From: Neocallimastix lanati (nom. inval.)
Lineage: Eukaryota > Neocallimastigomycota > Neocallimastigomycetes > Neocallimastigales > Neocallimastigaceae
Length of the DNA: 64,000 nt
Assembly: GCA_016946835.1 (NCBI GenBank)
Contig: JACVTC010000039.1
Span: forward strand, 1,216,001 to 1,280,000
Direction: 5' to 3'
Part shown: positions 10,686 to 27,068 of the stretch, piece by piece
How positions within the stretch are numbered: the stretch's first letter is position 1
Layout of the letters: every line of letters starts with the position of its first letter
The notes under the pieces: model-generated
Told to the model about the DNA's origin: nothing
What the model saw: the letters and a program-made list of their open reading frames with translations, nothing else
Database searches by the model: none
Position numbers and translations under genes: made by a program

Positions 10686-12266
10686 TATTAATGACATTTT
10701 TAATGATGTTTCAGAACTTGGAATTCCTTTAGGCGAATCTAGATGTTGTGGTTCTTTGCAGATGATATTGTTCTATGCGCACCGTCAAGAACTAAGTTGA
10801 AAAAAATGCTTAAGAAGGTAAATGAATGGGCTAAATTTAATATGATGAATTTTGGAATTAATAAGTGTGCAACGATGGTGATTCGACCAGACACACCTCT
10901 TTTTCAAAATAAAAGAGATCCTACTTTTTATCTTGCTGGTCAACCAATTCCAATAACTAAATGTTATACCTATTTAGGTATACCATTTGATAAAAGCTTA
11001 TCGTTGAAACCTATTATTAAATTACTTAACTCTAAAGTAACTAAAGCTCTCTTTTCTGTTAGTAAATTTCTTTCAAATTCCAAAATTCCTATTCCATTTA
11101 AGAAGATTATAATTAACTCTTATGTACTTAGTAAATTCTCTTACTTTGCACCTTTACTTGGTTCGAATAAAACGAGAACAAATAATACTCAGAAATTAAT
11201 TAATAAAGGATTAAGATGGATTGCAGGTATACAAAAAGCCAAATCATTTATTAATGTATATTCTATTTCAAAAGATTTACATATTCCTCCATTGTCAGCT
11301 AAGTGTGCTTTGTCTCAGGTCAAATGTTTTGATAAATGGAAAAATTCAAATTGTATTATTTCCTATTTAGTTAATAATATTCCAAAATCTAGAAAATATA
11401 CATGGACAAAAGAAAGTAGAACTCTTAAACGTAAACTAGAGAAAAGAGGTAATAACGATAATAAAATCAAGGATTTTTATTGGAAAAGAGATATGAAAAT
11501 CAATTCTATTAAAGCTGAGTTTTATGACAAAAACAAATTCGAAGAAACATCAAAATTTATAAAACTTTGTTATGACTATCCTGATCTTTCATATGGTTTC
11601 TATTGGCTATTGAGAGCACGAAGCGGATATAGATTAGATGCTAGAATTGCTAAAGCTGCAAAAATAGTGGACCAAATGTGTCCTAATTTTTGTCCCTGTT
11701 GTAAAAGTAATAAACAATGGATAAGTCATTGGTTAATTGATTGTCCCTTTTTCAATCATACTCGTAGTAAAGTTAATGATAAAATTTTATTTTTATATAA
11801 TGCTTTTTACCGTGGCAACCTAACAAATGATATTGTTAATAGTAATAATGATAATAGTAATAGTAATAATAGTAATAGTTATAAAAGTAATAATAATATT
11901 AGTAATAGTATTTTTAGTAATGTTAGTAATAGTATTGAAAATAATGTGTATATTGATTCTAGTGTGTGTGAAAAAGTGTTTAATTTCCTTCTTGGAGGTC
12001 GAAGTATTAATAACAGTACAAGGGAATGGAAGGATCTATTTAAGTGCCAGATGAAATCAGGTGCTTATTCTGATACTCCGTTCTTAGTGGTTACTGCGGC
12101 ACTTCTCCAATCGATTATACCTATTGCTATTGGCCAGCAATGGTCTTTGTTCAATAGGTTCAAATCGAATCGTACTACTACTACCAAGAGCGTCAATGCT
12201 GAAGAAACAGTAAGACAGGCCAGCAGGGCTAGCGCAACCAATGAAGATCATAATTTTGTATCTTAA
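10686..12266 (+). pseudogene. Older LINE ORF2: C-terminal RT part, frameshifted
   Basis: Encodes the continuation of the split RT: INDIFNDVSELGIPL, then RCCG followed by a frame change at about 10750 just before WFFADDIVLCAPS (block C). From 10743 to the TAA at 12266 the frame is open (507 codons) and matches the inner element along its length: CYTYLGIPF, TWTKESRTL, GFYWLLRARSGYRLDARI, the zinc knuckle CPNFCPCC..HWLIDCPFF and FNFLLGGRS. An asparagine/serine-rich low-complexity insert lies at about 11825-11950. The two-base loss next to the FADD box and the interruption at 8313 make it a dead copy. Confidence 0.85.
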
Positions 12267-12297
12267 AATTATGATTAACATTGCGAAGTCAAAGTTA

Positions 12298-12321
12298 ATT
12301 ATTATACTTCAGTATAATAAT
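12298..12321 (+). other. 3'-terminal hairpin of the older LINE
   Basis: A perfect 10-bp stem with a TTCA loop lies about 15 bases before the end of the element. Stem-loops in this position are the recognition structure of some LINE reverse transcriptases. The role here is inferred. Confidence 0.5.
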
Positions 12322-12335
12322 GCCCTTGTGAAGTC

Positions 12336-12432
12336 TTACAAATATTAATTAAATGAAACTAGAATATATTATACCATTATTTTATTTTTATTTTGTGTTT
12401 TATTTTTTGTTTATTTTTTTATCTTTTTTTTT
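12336..12432 (+). repeat. Right copy of the 97-bp direct repeat
   Basis: Identical to 8138-8234; see that entry. It is followed by more T residues than the left copy (16 against 9), so the T run has since changed length. Confidence 0.85.
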
Positions 12433-12595
12433 TTTTTTTATTATTTTATTACATGTATTTTATCAAATATTTAATTAATAAAGATGAAACAAGTTTGCTG
12501 CCGTTAAAAAAAAAAAAAAAATCTTTTTTTTTATTATTTTATTACATGTATTTTATCAAATATTTAATTAATAAAGATGAAACAAGTTTGCTGCC

Positions 12596-12627
<32 letters not shown>
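12421..12627 (+). repeat. Two tandem copies of a LINE-like 3' tail
   Basis: A unit of about 93-100 bp occurs twice (12421-12520 and 12521-12627). Each copy reads ATC, a T run, ATTATTTTATTACATGTATT.., ..AATAAAGATGAAAC.., ..TTTGCTGCCGTT and then a poly(A) run (16 and 28 bases). The order CATGTATTTT ... TAATAAAG ... poly(A) resembles the 3' end of the nested LINE, so these look like 3' ends of two very short insertions or a duplicated tail. Confidence 0.7.
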
Positions 12628-12629
<2 letters not shown>

Positions 12630-12639
12630 ATAATAATAT

Positions 12640-13647
12640 TTTTTATTTTAGGTATTCCAACAAGAGATTTTAACTATAAGTATCCTGAATGTAACATTTC
12701 TTTGTGTTTGATATGAATATAAATACGATGCCAAATTTTATGGATATTGAAATTCTTAATGAAAATTTTTTTATAATTTCTAAATATTGTCCATCAAGCG
12801 TCAACGTTGAAAATGCAGTTCATAGCCAATACCTCTGAAAGAGATGACTATAATTTCTTTTAGGTAGTCAATATATTTCTATTAAAACCTAATCCGGAAT
12901 AAGATTACCCTTTAAACAGAAATCTTATAATCTGGAAATGAGGTTCAATGCCTATGAACTTTTTTCCGAATTTATTTGTACACTTTATTTTTCGAATATT
13001 ACTTTTTATTTTAACTTTAAGTATCCTGAATTTATCATTGGCTTCCGATGGGTACTTCGTGCCAGACGAGGATATAAATTTGATGCTCGTGTTACCAAAG
13101 CTACCAATATGATGAAGACTGTCCTGAAAGGTATCCTTGTTGTTATAGAAAAAGTAGTAATCCTCGATTGGAACATTGGTTTTCTAAATGCTATCTTTTC
13201 CATGAATTTCGAATGAAATATTTTAAGGATATTGAAGCTCTTTATGAAAAATTTTTTATAATTTCTAAATATAGTCCAATATCAAATAGTAAAGTAAGCA
13301 TTGTTATCGCAGATATGAATAATATAGAATCAAGTACAGATTCTGATAGTAGTAACGAAGTTTATAATATTAATAATAATAACAATAGAAATAATATTGT
13401 TAATAATAGTAGAAATAGTGATTGTGAAAATAGGAATATTATTATTAGTTATAGTGAAAATTATAATATCGTTACTACTAATTTAGTGAAAATCGTGGTA
13501 ATTTAAGTAATTTTCTGAATAATGAGTGTGTAAATATATATGTGACGTTGTACCGATTATATATCTTTCTTCTTGGTGGAAGGGATGCAGATATAATAGA
13601 TTTAAATTATAAAAAGGAATGGAATATTTTGTTTAAGAACCAAGCCA
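12640..13647 (+). pseudogene. Decayed LINE fragments (C-terminal ORF2, two copies)
   Basis: Two related, broken copies of the LINE ORF2 C-terminus follow each other. The first (about 12640-12830) has an internal deletion: a KYPEC word is followed by the DIEILNENFFIISKYCPSS region. The second (about 12938-13647) reads FKYPEFIIGFRWVLRARRGY, then in a shifted frame the zinc knuckle CPERYPCC..LEHWFSKC, then an N-rich insert and LYRLYIFLLGGRD, each matching the intact copies at 8.3-12.3 kb. Frameshifts and stops show both are dead. Confidence 0.75.
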
Positions 13648-14340
13648 TTTCTAAACCAATGAACTTCCAATCTCCTCCAAATTATAGTGACCCAACCTTC
13701 TATTTAGGAATGAATGCTATCCTTAAAGTTTCGAGTTAAATTTATCTAGGTATTCCTTTTTCAGATGATTTCTTATTAGAACACATTATATCTCACATGC
13801 ATTTTAAAGTTAGAAAACCCCTTCTTTCATTTACACGTTTCTTTTCAAATAAACTTATTACTATTGCATTCAAGAAAAAAGTTCTTCAATCCTTAGTTAT
13901 TATTCCTGGACTAAAGAATCTAGAACTTTGTACAAAAAAATCAAAAAATATAAATGTGTAAAATATGAAGATATTTCAGAAGGTTACTGTAAATCAGTTT
14001 CCAAATTTCAAGGTATTAAAGATCAAAATTACGATAGTAACAAGTTCTCAAATAATAAAGCTATAATTATGCTTAGCTTAAAATATCCCCAATTCAACTA
14101 GGGTTTTCGTGGATTATACATTTACGCTGTGGTTATAAATACAATATTACTATTACTATTAGAATGGGTAGAGTTTCAGAAGATTGTCCCAAGACTTGCC
14201 CCTGTTATGGCGATGATAATCAATCTTTTGAACATTGGATTTTTAAATGCAATGCTCTTGCATCTTTTAGATGGAATTCTTTAAATTTCATTGATGATCT
14301 CTATGTTTTGTTCATTAGGAAGATTAGAGTATAATGTTAT
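13648..14340 (+). pseudogene. Decayed LINE fragment (thumb to zinc knuckle)
   Basis: Starts again upstream in protein order, right after the previous fragment: YSDPTFYLGMNAI, a stop, then IYLGIPFSDDF, FTRFFSNKLITIAFKKKVL. A deletion joins this to SWTKESRTLYKKIKKYK, followed by LKYPQFN, a stop and a frame change, then RMGRVSEDCPKTCPCYGDD and FEHWIFKCNA. The order reversal at about 13647 shows that this is a separate insertion or a recombination product. Confidence 0.7.
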
Positions 14341-14670
14341 ATTTATCATAAAATTTTTATTATTTTCTTTGGATGATTATGTTAATTATGATTCTTTTTT
14401 TTTTTATATTCTTGTAGGAATTGATTCTTTCCACCTCATGCACTTATAAAAAGTAAGTTATTTATATTAATATTTTCATTTATTCATTAATAATTATATA
14501 ATAAAGTATTTTAGACATCAATAGATAACCATAAAAATTACAATCAATTATTTTGCATAATTTTTTACAATTAACACTATTCATAAAGAATTTTTTTTTT
14601 TTTTCATTATGTTAAAAATCTGAGTGAATACAATATATATATATATATCTTAAAAGAAAAGACCATAACA

Positions 14671-14705
<35 letters not shown>

Positions 14706-14905
14706 TATTTATTTACTTCATTTACTAATTTTTTTATTTTATTTTTATAATATTTTTTTTTATATATTAATATAGCTTAGTTTTTATTTTGAAATGTTGA
14801 CCATACGCAGAGGTTGAGACGTTTTGGTCCTGACAATGAAAAAATTGTTATAATTTTTATTCATGACCTTGAATCTTGGATTGAAAGTGGACTATAGAAA
14901 TTCTT

Positions 14906-14937
<32 letters not shown>

Positions 14938-15331
14938 GAAAAAAAATCAAATTGTAAACGAAATTATTCATGGAATTGTTAATAAAACATGAGATTAATA
15001 TGGAAAACTACTTCATCCTAAGAGTTAATTAAAATAATAATAAGGATTATTCAAAGGTGATTTATATAATTACCAAACACTTACCTGTTAAAAGGATAAA
15101 TTGGAAAATTACTTCAAAGATTCGCGCATTTAGCAGTATAAATTATAATAGAACCAGGTATTATTCTGAACTCACTATTCCTATCTTTGAAAGTCTTGTA
15201 TGCTAATCTCTTCTCGAATAGTCAATATTTTAACTATATAAGAGGTCATTGATATAGTTCGCCGATTAAATTACCAGCATTATACCAGTCATTAGTAACA
15301 TTCTTTGAGTTATTTTCTTTAATTAGTATTT

Positions 15332-15366
<35 letters not shown>

Positions 15367-15618
15367 TTTCACAACCAAGAGAGTTTCAACATTGAAACCG
15401 ATATGGAAGAGAAGAAACTTTTATTACTAGTTCTCCAAGTACATCTTCTATAAATAGTAGTAATAATCGTTCTTCTTCGCACATACAACAAATCTATGGA
15501 AATTGAATCTCCTAATAATATTTCTTTTGGTCCGAGGGAGAGCTTAGTGAAAACCACACTATCTACTTTACAAATATTATTTCTTTATTTCATTTTTTTT
15601 TTTTATTAACACACAGAG

Positions 15619-15659
<41 letters not shown>

Positions 15660-15962
15660 AAAAAAAAAAAATTGAAAGAAAAAATAAAAAAAAAAAAAAA
15701 AAATTAAATAAAATATATATGAAATTATTATTTTAATTATTAATATATAAATTTATTTATTTAACAATGTATATATTTTATTGAATTAATATATATATGT
15801 ATATTATGTTTAGATGAAGAATTTTAAAAATAGAATAATATATATATATAAAAAATAATAAAAGCTTTTTAAAATTAAAAATAATATTAATAATAATAGT
15901 TACTAATAACAATAAATAATAAATAAAATATTTCTTTCTATGTTCTATTTTTTTTCCTAAAT
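14341..15962. other. Spacer with poly(A) runs and possible LINE scraps
   Basis: No intact gene. Poly(A) runs end at about 14937, 15365 and 15700. Between them lie stretches of moderate GC: 14960-15340, where one frame reads TKHLPVKRINWKITSKIRAF before stops, and 15366-15570. Both look like worn LINE or other retroposon sequence because each is bounded by poly(A), but neither can be placed in a family with confidence. Confidence 0.45.
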
Positions 15963-19568
<3,606 letters not shown>

Positions 19569-21098
19569 CTGGAGGTATTTAATTTGTTAAAGAATAATTT
19601 AATTTATATAGATCTCATTTAATTAATGAATTTCAAAAAAAAATTAAAAATAAAAATAAAAATAAAAATAAATATTCAATAGTGTTATTATTATTATTTC
19701 ATTATTAATATCAAAAGGATATTATTAAATATTTTATCTTCACTATCAAAATTATTAAATATATATATATTTTGTTAGTAAATATATTTATATAGTATAT
19801 TGTTTCTTTAACTATTAGTATTTTATATGAGTTAATAAAATAAAAATGATAATTTTATTTTAATAGAATTGTATATAATAATTTTCTAAAAATTCTAATA
19901 AAATAAAATTTTAACATTTTTATTATTATTATTATTATTATTATATAACTATTTCATAATTTTATATTAATAGAAATATAAATAATTATATACAGTAAAT
20001 AATAAAAAAAGTTTTACAAAGGATTATATTTTTAAAATTGAACAAAATCTTATTTTATTTATTTCTGATTATAAAAATATGTTGTATCAATTTTAACAAG
20101 ACAGTAAAATATAATATATAATATATATATTATATATTATATATTATATATTACATTTATTGAAATTCCTTCTTCTCTTAATACACTCAAAGTCTAAAAA
20201 AATGATGAATTTATCACTTTGAAATTTTAAATTTTTATAACAATAATATTGACAAATAATTATTATGATTGTTATTATTAATTTAAAAAAATGAGTTTTC
20301 CAAGTAACTATTGGTATGAAATCCATATTAATATTATTTATTGGCTTATAAATTCAACAATTACTGTTATTTATTATAAATATTCAAATTATATATTTTT
20401 TAAATTTTTCATTTAATTTTGATAATTTCCTTTATAAAACTTTTTTTAATTTCCATTTCATCAAACTATTTATATTATTTAGTAATTTCTTTCACCATAT
20501 ATATATTTTCTAAGTATTTTTAAAAAAAATATTTATGTAATATAATATTATTAATGAAATGTATTATTTGATATTATATATAAAAAACCATGGGATAAAA
20601 ACCTATCCATTTTCCTTTTTGTTTATAATTAGTTCAAAAAATTTAATTTAACAAGAATTAATTATATGTAAAATATATATATTTATTTTATTTTATATAT
20701 ATATTATTTATTAAATTTATTATAATGACATTAAATTGCTTTATTTATAGATTAAAATCAAAGTTCTAGATGAAAATTAATAATTATAATAGTATTAGAT
20801 AAAATAATTTAATAATTATATGTAATAAAAAAAAATAAAACAAAAAATTGAAATTGAAAAATTTATTAACATAAAATTTATTGGTAATTTAAAATTATAT
20901 TACTTTTTTTGAATATATAATAATATTTCAATTAAATAAAACAGATAATTTAAATGTTAAAACAATTTAATATATTAAAATATATTTTTATATAAAAAGA
21001 ATATATATATATGTATTTTTTATATATATTTTTATATATATAGCCTAACCATAAATTTTAACATTGAAAATAAATTTAAACTAAAAAATGATTTTATG
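19569..21098. other. AT-rich region upstream of the NELF-B-like exons
   Basis: The start of the NELF-B-like gene must lie here. One candidate is a minus-strand exon reading TLSVLREEGISIN (about 20187-20149, after a TTTTTTTAG acceptor and before GTAATA), similar in character to the human N-terminus. Its phase does not match the exon at 19568, so at least one more exon would be needed. Otherwise only AT spacer is seen. Confidence 0.4.
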
Positions 21099-21113
21099 TA
21101 TTAAAATTTATAA
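21099..21113 (-). repeat. Target-site duplication of the SINE (3' side)
   Basis: TATTAAAATTTATAA, identical to 21569-21583. Confidence 0.88.
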
Positions 21114-21568
21114 CAAAAAAAAAAAACATAGACTTGCACATATGGGTACCCATCTCCCATATGGCCATACAGTTATTAATTAACTGTAAGGTGATGAGTT
21201 ATTGGCATACTGTATCAGCTTCGCCGCTCTCAATCGTCGTTACACACTGCCCGGAGATGCATTCCTAACGTTCCTACATATATCTCTAATGACCACGAGC
21301 ATCAGAACGGAACCATTAACTCCTCCCTAGTGGGTGTAATCATTGGCGATTGGAAATTTTACAATCATCAAGGTCTATGCTTCAATTCAAAGCGTAGTAT
21401 CAGGGTTGGGTGAAATAATCATCTGAGGGAAAGCCTTATGGACATCACGTGTGGTCTCATGATATCCCAGGATAGAAACCTCATCCGATTATTTGGTGCC
21501 ATGCCGAGGATTCGAACCCCGCCCTCTACAGTGACCTGTATCGTCCTAACCGACTGGACCAACATGGC
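21114..21568 (-). mobile_element. tRNA-derived SINE, 455 bp, with T-rich 3' tail
   Basis: An island of about 45 percent GC in a >85 percent AT region. Read on the minus strand it begins exactly at a tRNA-like 5' end (GCCATGTTGG) and is bounded by a perfect 15-bp direct repeat. The first ~72 bases fold as a tRNA except that the anticodon arm is about two bases short: acceptor GCCATGT with GCATGGC, D stem GTCC/GGAC, T stem CGGGG/CCTCG. Pol III A box TGGTCCAGTCGG is at about 21561-21550 and a perfect B box GGTTCGAATCC at 21518-21508. The encoded acceptor end is followed by ACCA. The ~380-bp body matches nothing I know and ends with two hairpins (ACAGTTA..TAACTGT and CATATGGG..CCCATATG) before T12G. 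Poly(T) at the end of the sense strand suggests mobilised Pol III transcripts ending at the terminator rather than a poly(A) tail. Confidence 0.85.
21497..21568 (-). tRNA. tRNA-like head of the SINE (not a functional tRNA gene)
   Basis: Clover-leaf elements and both internal Pol III promoter boxes are present, but the stretch between the D arm and T arm is 21 nt instead of about 23. A normal 5-bp anticodon stem with a 7-nt loop cannot be drawn, so no isotype can be given with safety. It most likely serves only as the SINE promoter. Confidence 0.6.
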
Positions 21569-21583
21569 TATTAAAATTTATAA
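21569..21583 (-). repeat. Target-site duplication of the SINE (5' side)
   Basis: Second copy of TATTAAAATTTATAA. Confidence 0.88.
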
Positions 21584-21685
21584 TAAATGTAGATTTTCAC
21601 ATTTGCCATAATAATTATTTTATTCAATAATTCAATATAAATATTATGTATATAAATTCTGGTGAAAGATCTATTAAACTAAACT

Positions 21686-21717
<32 letters not shown>

Positions 21718-23212
21718 TATAAAATAAAGACATAAATTATTATATTAATAAAAATTTTCTTTTTATGTATAATTTGTTATATTTTGAATAATTTCTAATA
21801 GCATTATTTTTATATTATTAAAAAACTAATTAATATTAATCATTTTTTATTCTAATAACTATTAAATTTTTTATATTTATAATAGTAAATATATTGACAT
21901 TATTATTTTTTTTTCTTTTTTAGGTTAAATATATTCAAATTGATATTAAATTAATAAATTTATTCTTTATCTATTTGTTTTTATAAATTTATACTTCCAA
22001 GCATTTTAGAATCATTTCTTCAAAGTTAAGATATTCAGTAATATAGGATGGGAATAAATCCAAATAAGAAGACAATTAATTTTAAGGACTAAATACTTCA
22101 AGCTTTAATATGATCAAATCCAATAAAAGCATTAATTCATACATTAAGAAAATTAGAAGCATTTCCAATTGCACAATCATTAATTATAACTCGAAAGAGA
22201 TAAAATGACTTTGTATACTTATGAAGCTGGTTCTTAAGTTCAAATGAATATGATGTCCAAATGAAAAATACTTTTAACCTCAATATATTATTATTTATAA
22301 TCCTTATTAATTTTTGTAGAGAATGTACAAGAAGAATTATAGAATATCATCTTCATAAGTTATAAGTGATTTAATAAATAATAAAGTCATAAGAGCTATT
22401 TTTTTATATTTTACATACAAAGAAATTTCGGAATGAAATTAAAAAGTAATTAATAATTGAAAAACAACCGATTTCCAATTTAGCGATAATTTGAAATTAA
22501 TAGTACAACATGATTACTTTAATTTCAATTAATTGCTGGAAAAGTTGAATTAAAAAAATAATTTCATTAACATAAAAAGAAGCTGATATTCGATATTAAA
22601 ATTGTAATATGTACCAATTTAATAAAATGAAGAATTTTAAAAATATTTAGAAAAATAAAATATTTTAACAATTACATTTTAAGTATTTTATTATATTATT
22701 ATATATAATAAAAAAAATAATATGTTAATATTAAATGAGAAAATAATATATATAATTATATTTTATTATTATTGTTACATTTTATATTTTTTTATTTTAA
22801 AAAATGTATAATTAATAGAATAATCAACTAAAAATATTATAATTTATTGTAATTATTAATAAAAAAAAAAAGAATGATAATCAAATATTTCAATTTGATA
22901 GTATTATGCAGTGTAATGTTAAATGTTACTTGTAATGTTTGATTATTATAGAAAAATAATTATAAATAACATGTAATAACATATTCTTAAATGAATAAGT
23001 CTTTTTAAATGTAAAAGCATTAAAATAAATAAATAATCACATAACAAAATATAATTATCATTTCTGATTTTTTAAGTGTTATATTTAATAGTATTAAAAA
23101 TATAATAAATTTAAAAAAATTTTAAATAATTATAAAAATCTATATAATAAAAATAAATCTTTTGTATTATTCAAAAGATTATTACTAATATGTAATAAAT
23201 AGAAATGGATTA
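21584..23212. other. AT-rich spacer
   Basis: No gene that can be supported. Around 22010-22640 GC is a little higher and short open frames occur on the plus strand, so a long-dead gene is possible. Confidence 0.55.
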
Positions 23213-23383
23213 CCATTATTTATTCTTGGTATTACAATATGTACCATGATTTAGTATACATTCAAATAATTCCATATAGCTACTATAGATATATATAATA
23301 ATTGGATATTTTTCTTTCATACCTTTTTCATAAATATTAATAGAAAAATATAATTCTTCATCTTCTACTAAATATTGTACTAA
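23213..23383 (-). pseudogene. Relic of an ankyrin-repeat gene
   Basis: A 56-codon open stretch reads LVQYLVEDEELYF ... MKEKYPIIIYIYSSYMELFE, then CILNHGTYCNTKNK and a stop. The second half fits one ankyrin repeat (TPL.IA...G..ELV..LL.HGA..N.KN), with the first line resembling the end of the preceding repeat. Upstream frames are broken. Ankyrin-repeat proteins are abundant in anaerobic fungal genomes, so a decayed member is reasonable; the relic is short and the call is tentative. Confidence 0.4.

Positions 23384-27068
<3,685 letters not shown>

Larger units (their letters stand above)
8235..12335 (+). mobile_element. Older 5'-truncated LINE, split by a second insertion
   Basis: This non-LTR retrotransposon lies between the two copies of the 97-bp repeat. 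Its left piece (8235-8313) starts inside the reverse transcriptase and encodes SEYFNI followed by MKGVRQGCPLSPILFNLF, the RT motif that precedes the FADD box. The coding sequence resumes at 10686 with INDIF, directly after the nested element, and runs to a stop at 12266. Rejoining the two pieces at the 13-bp duplication restores a normal RT order. The 3' end has no poly(A). It has a perfect hairpin (stem ATTATTATAC at 12298-12307 with GTATAATAAT at 12312-12321, loop TTCA) and ends ..CTTGTGAAGTC. LINEs whose RT recognises a 3' stem-loop have such ends, so this may be a different family from the poly(A)-ended copy inside it. Confidence 0.85.

Noticed and set aside
21497-21568. Functional tRNA gene
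   Set aside because: The anticodon arm is too short for a normal fold and the sequence is the head of a longer element with its own target duplication.
22080-22220. Plus-strand stretch reading IKALIHTLRKLEAFPIAQSL, loosely like a TFIIS N-terminal domain
   Set aside because: Too short, closely followed by stops, and no neighbouring exon adds further family motifs.
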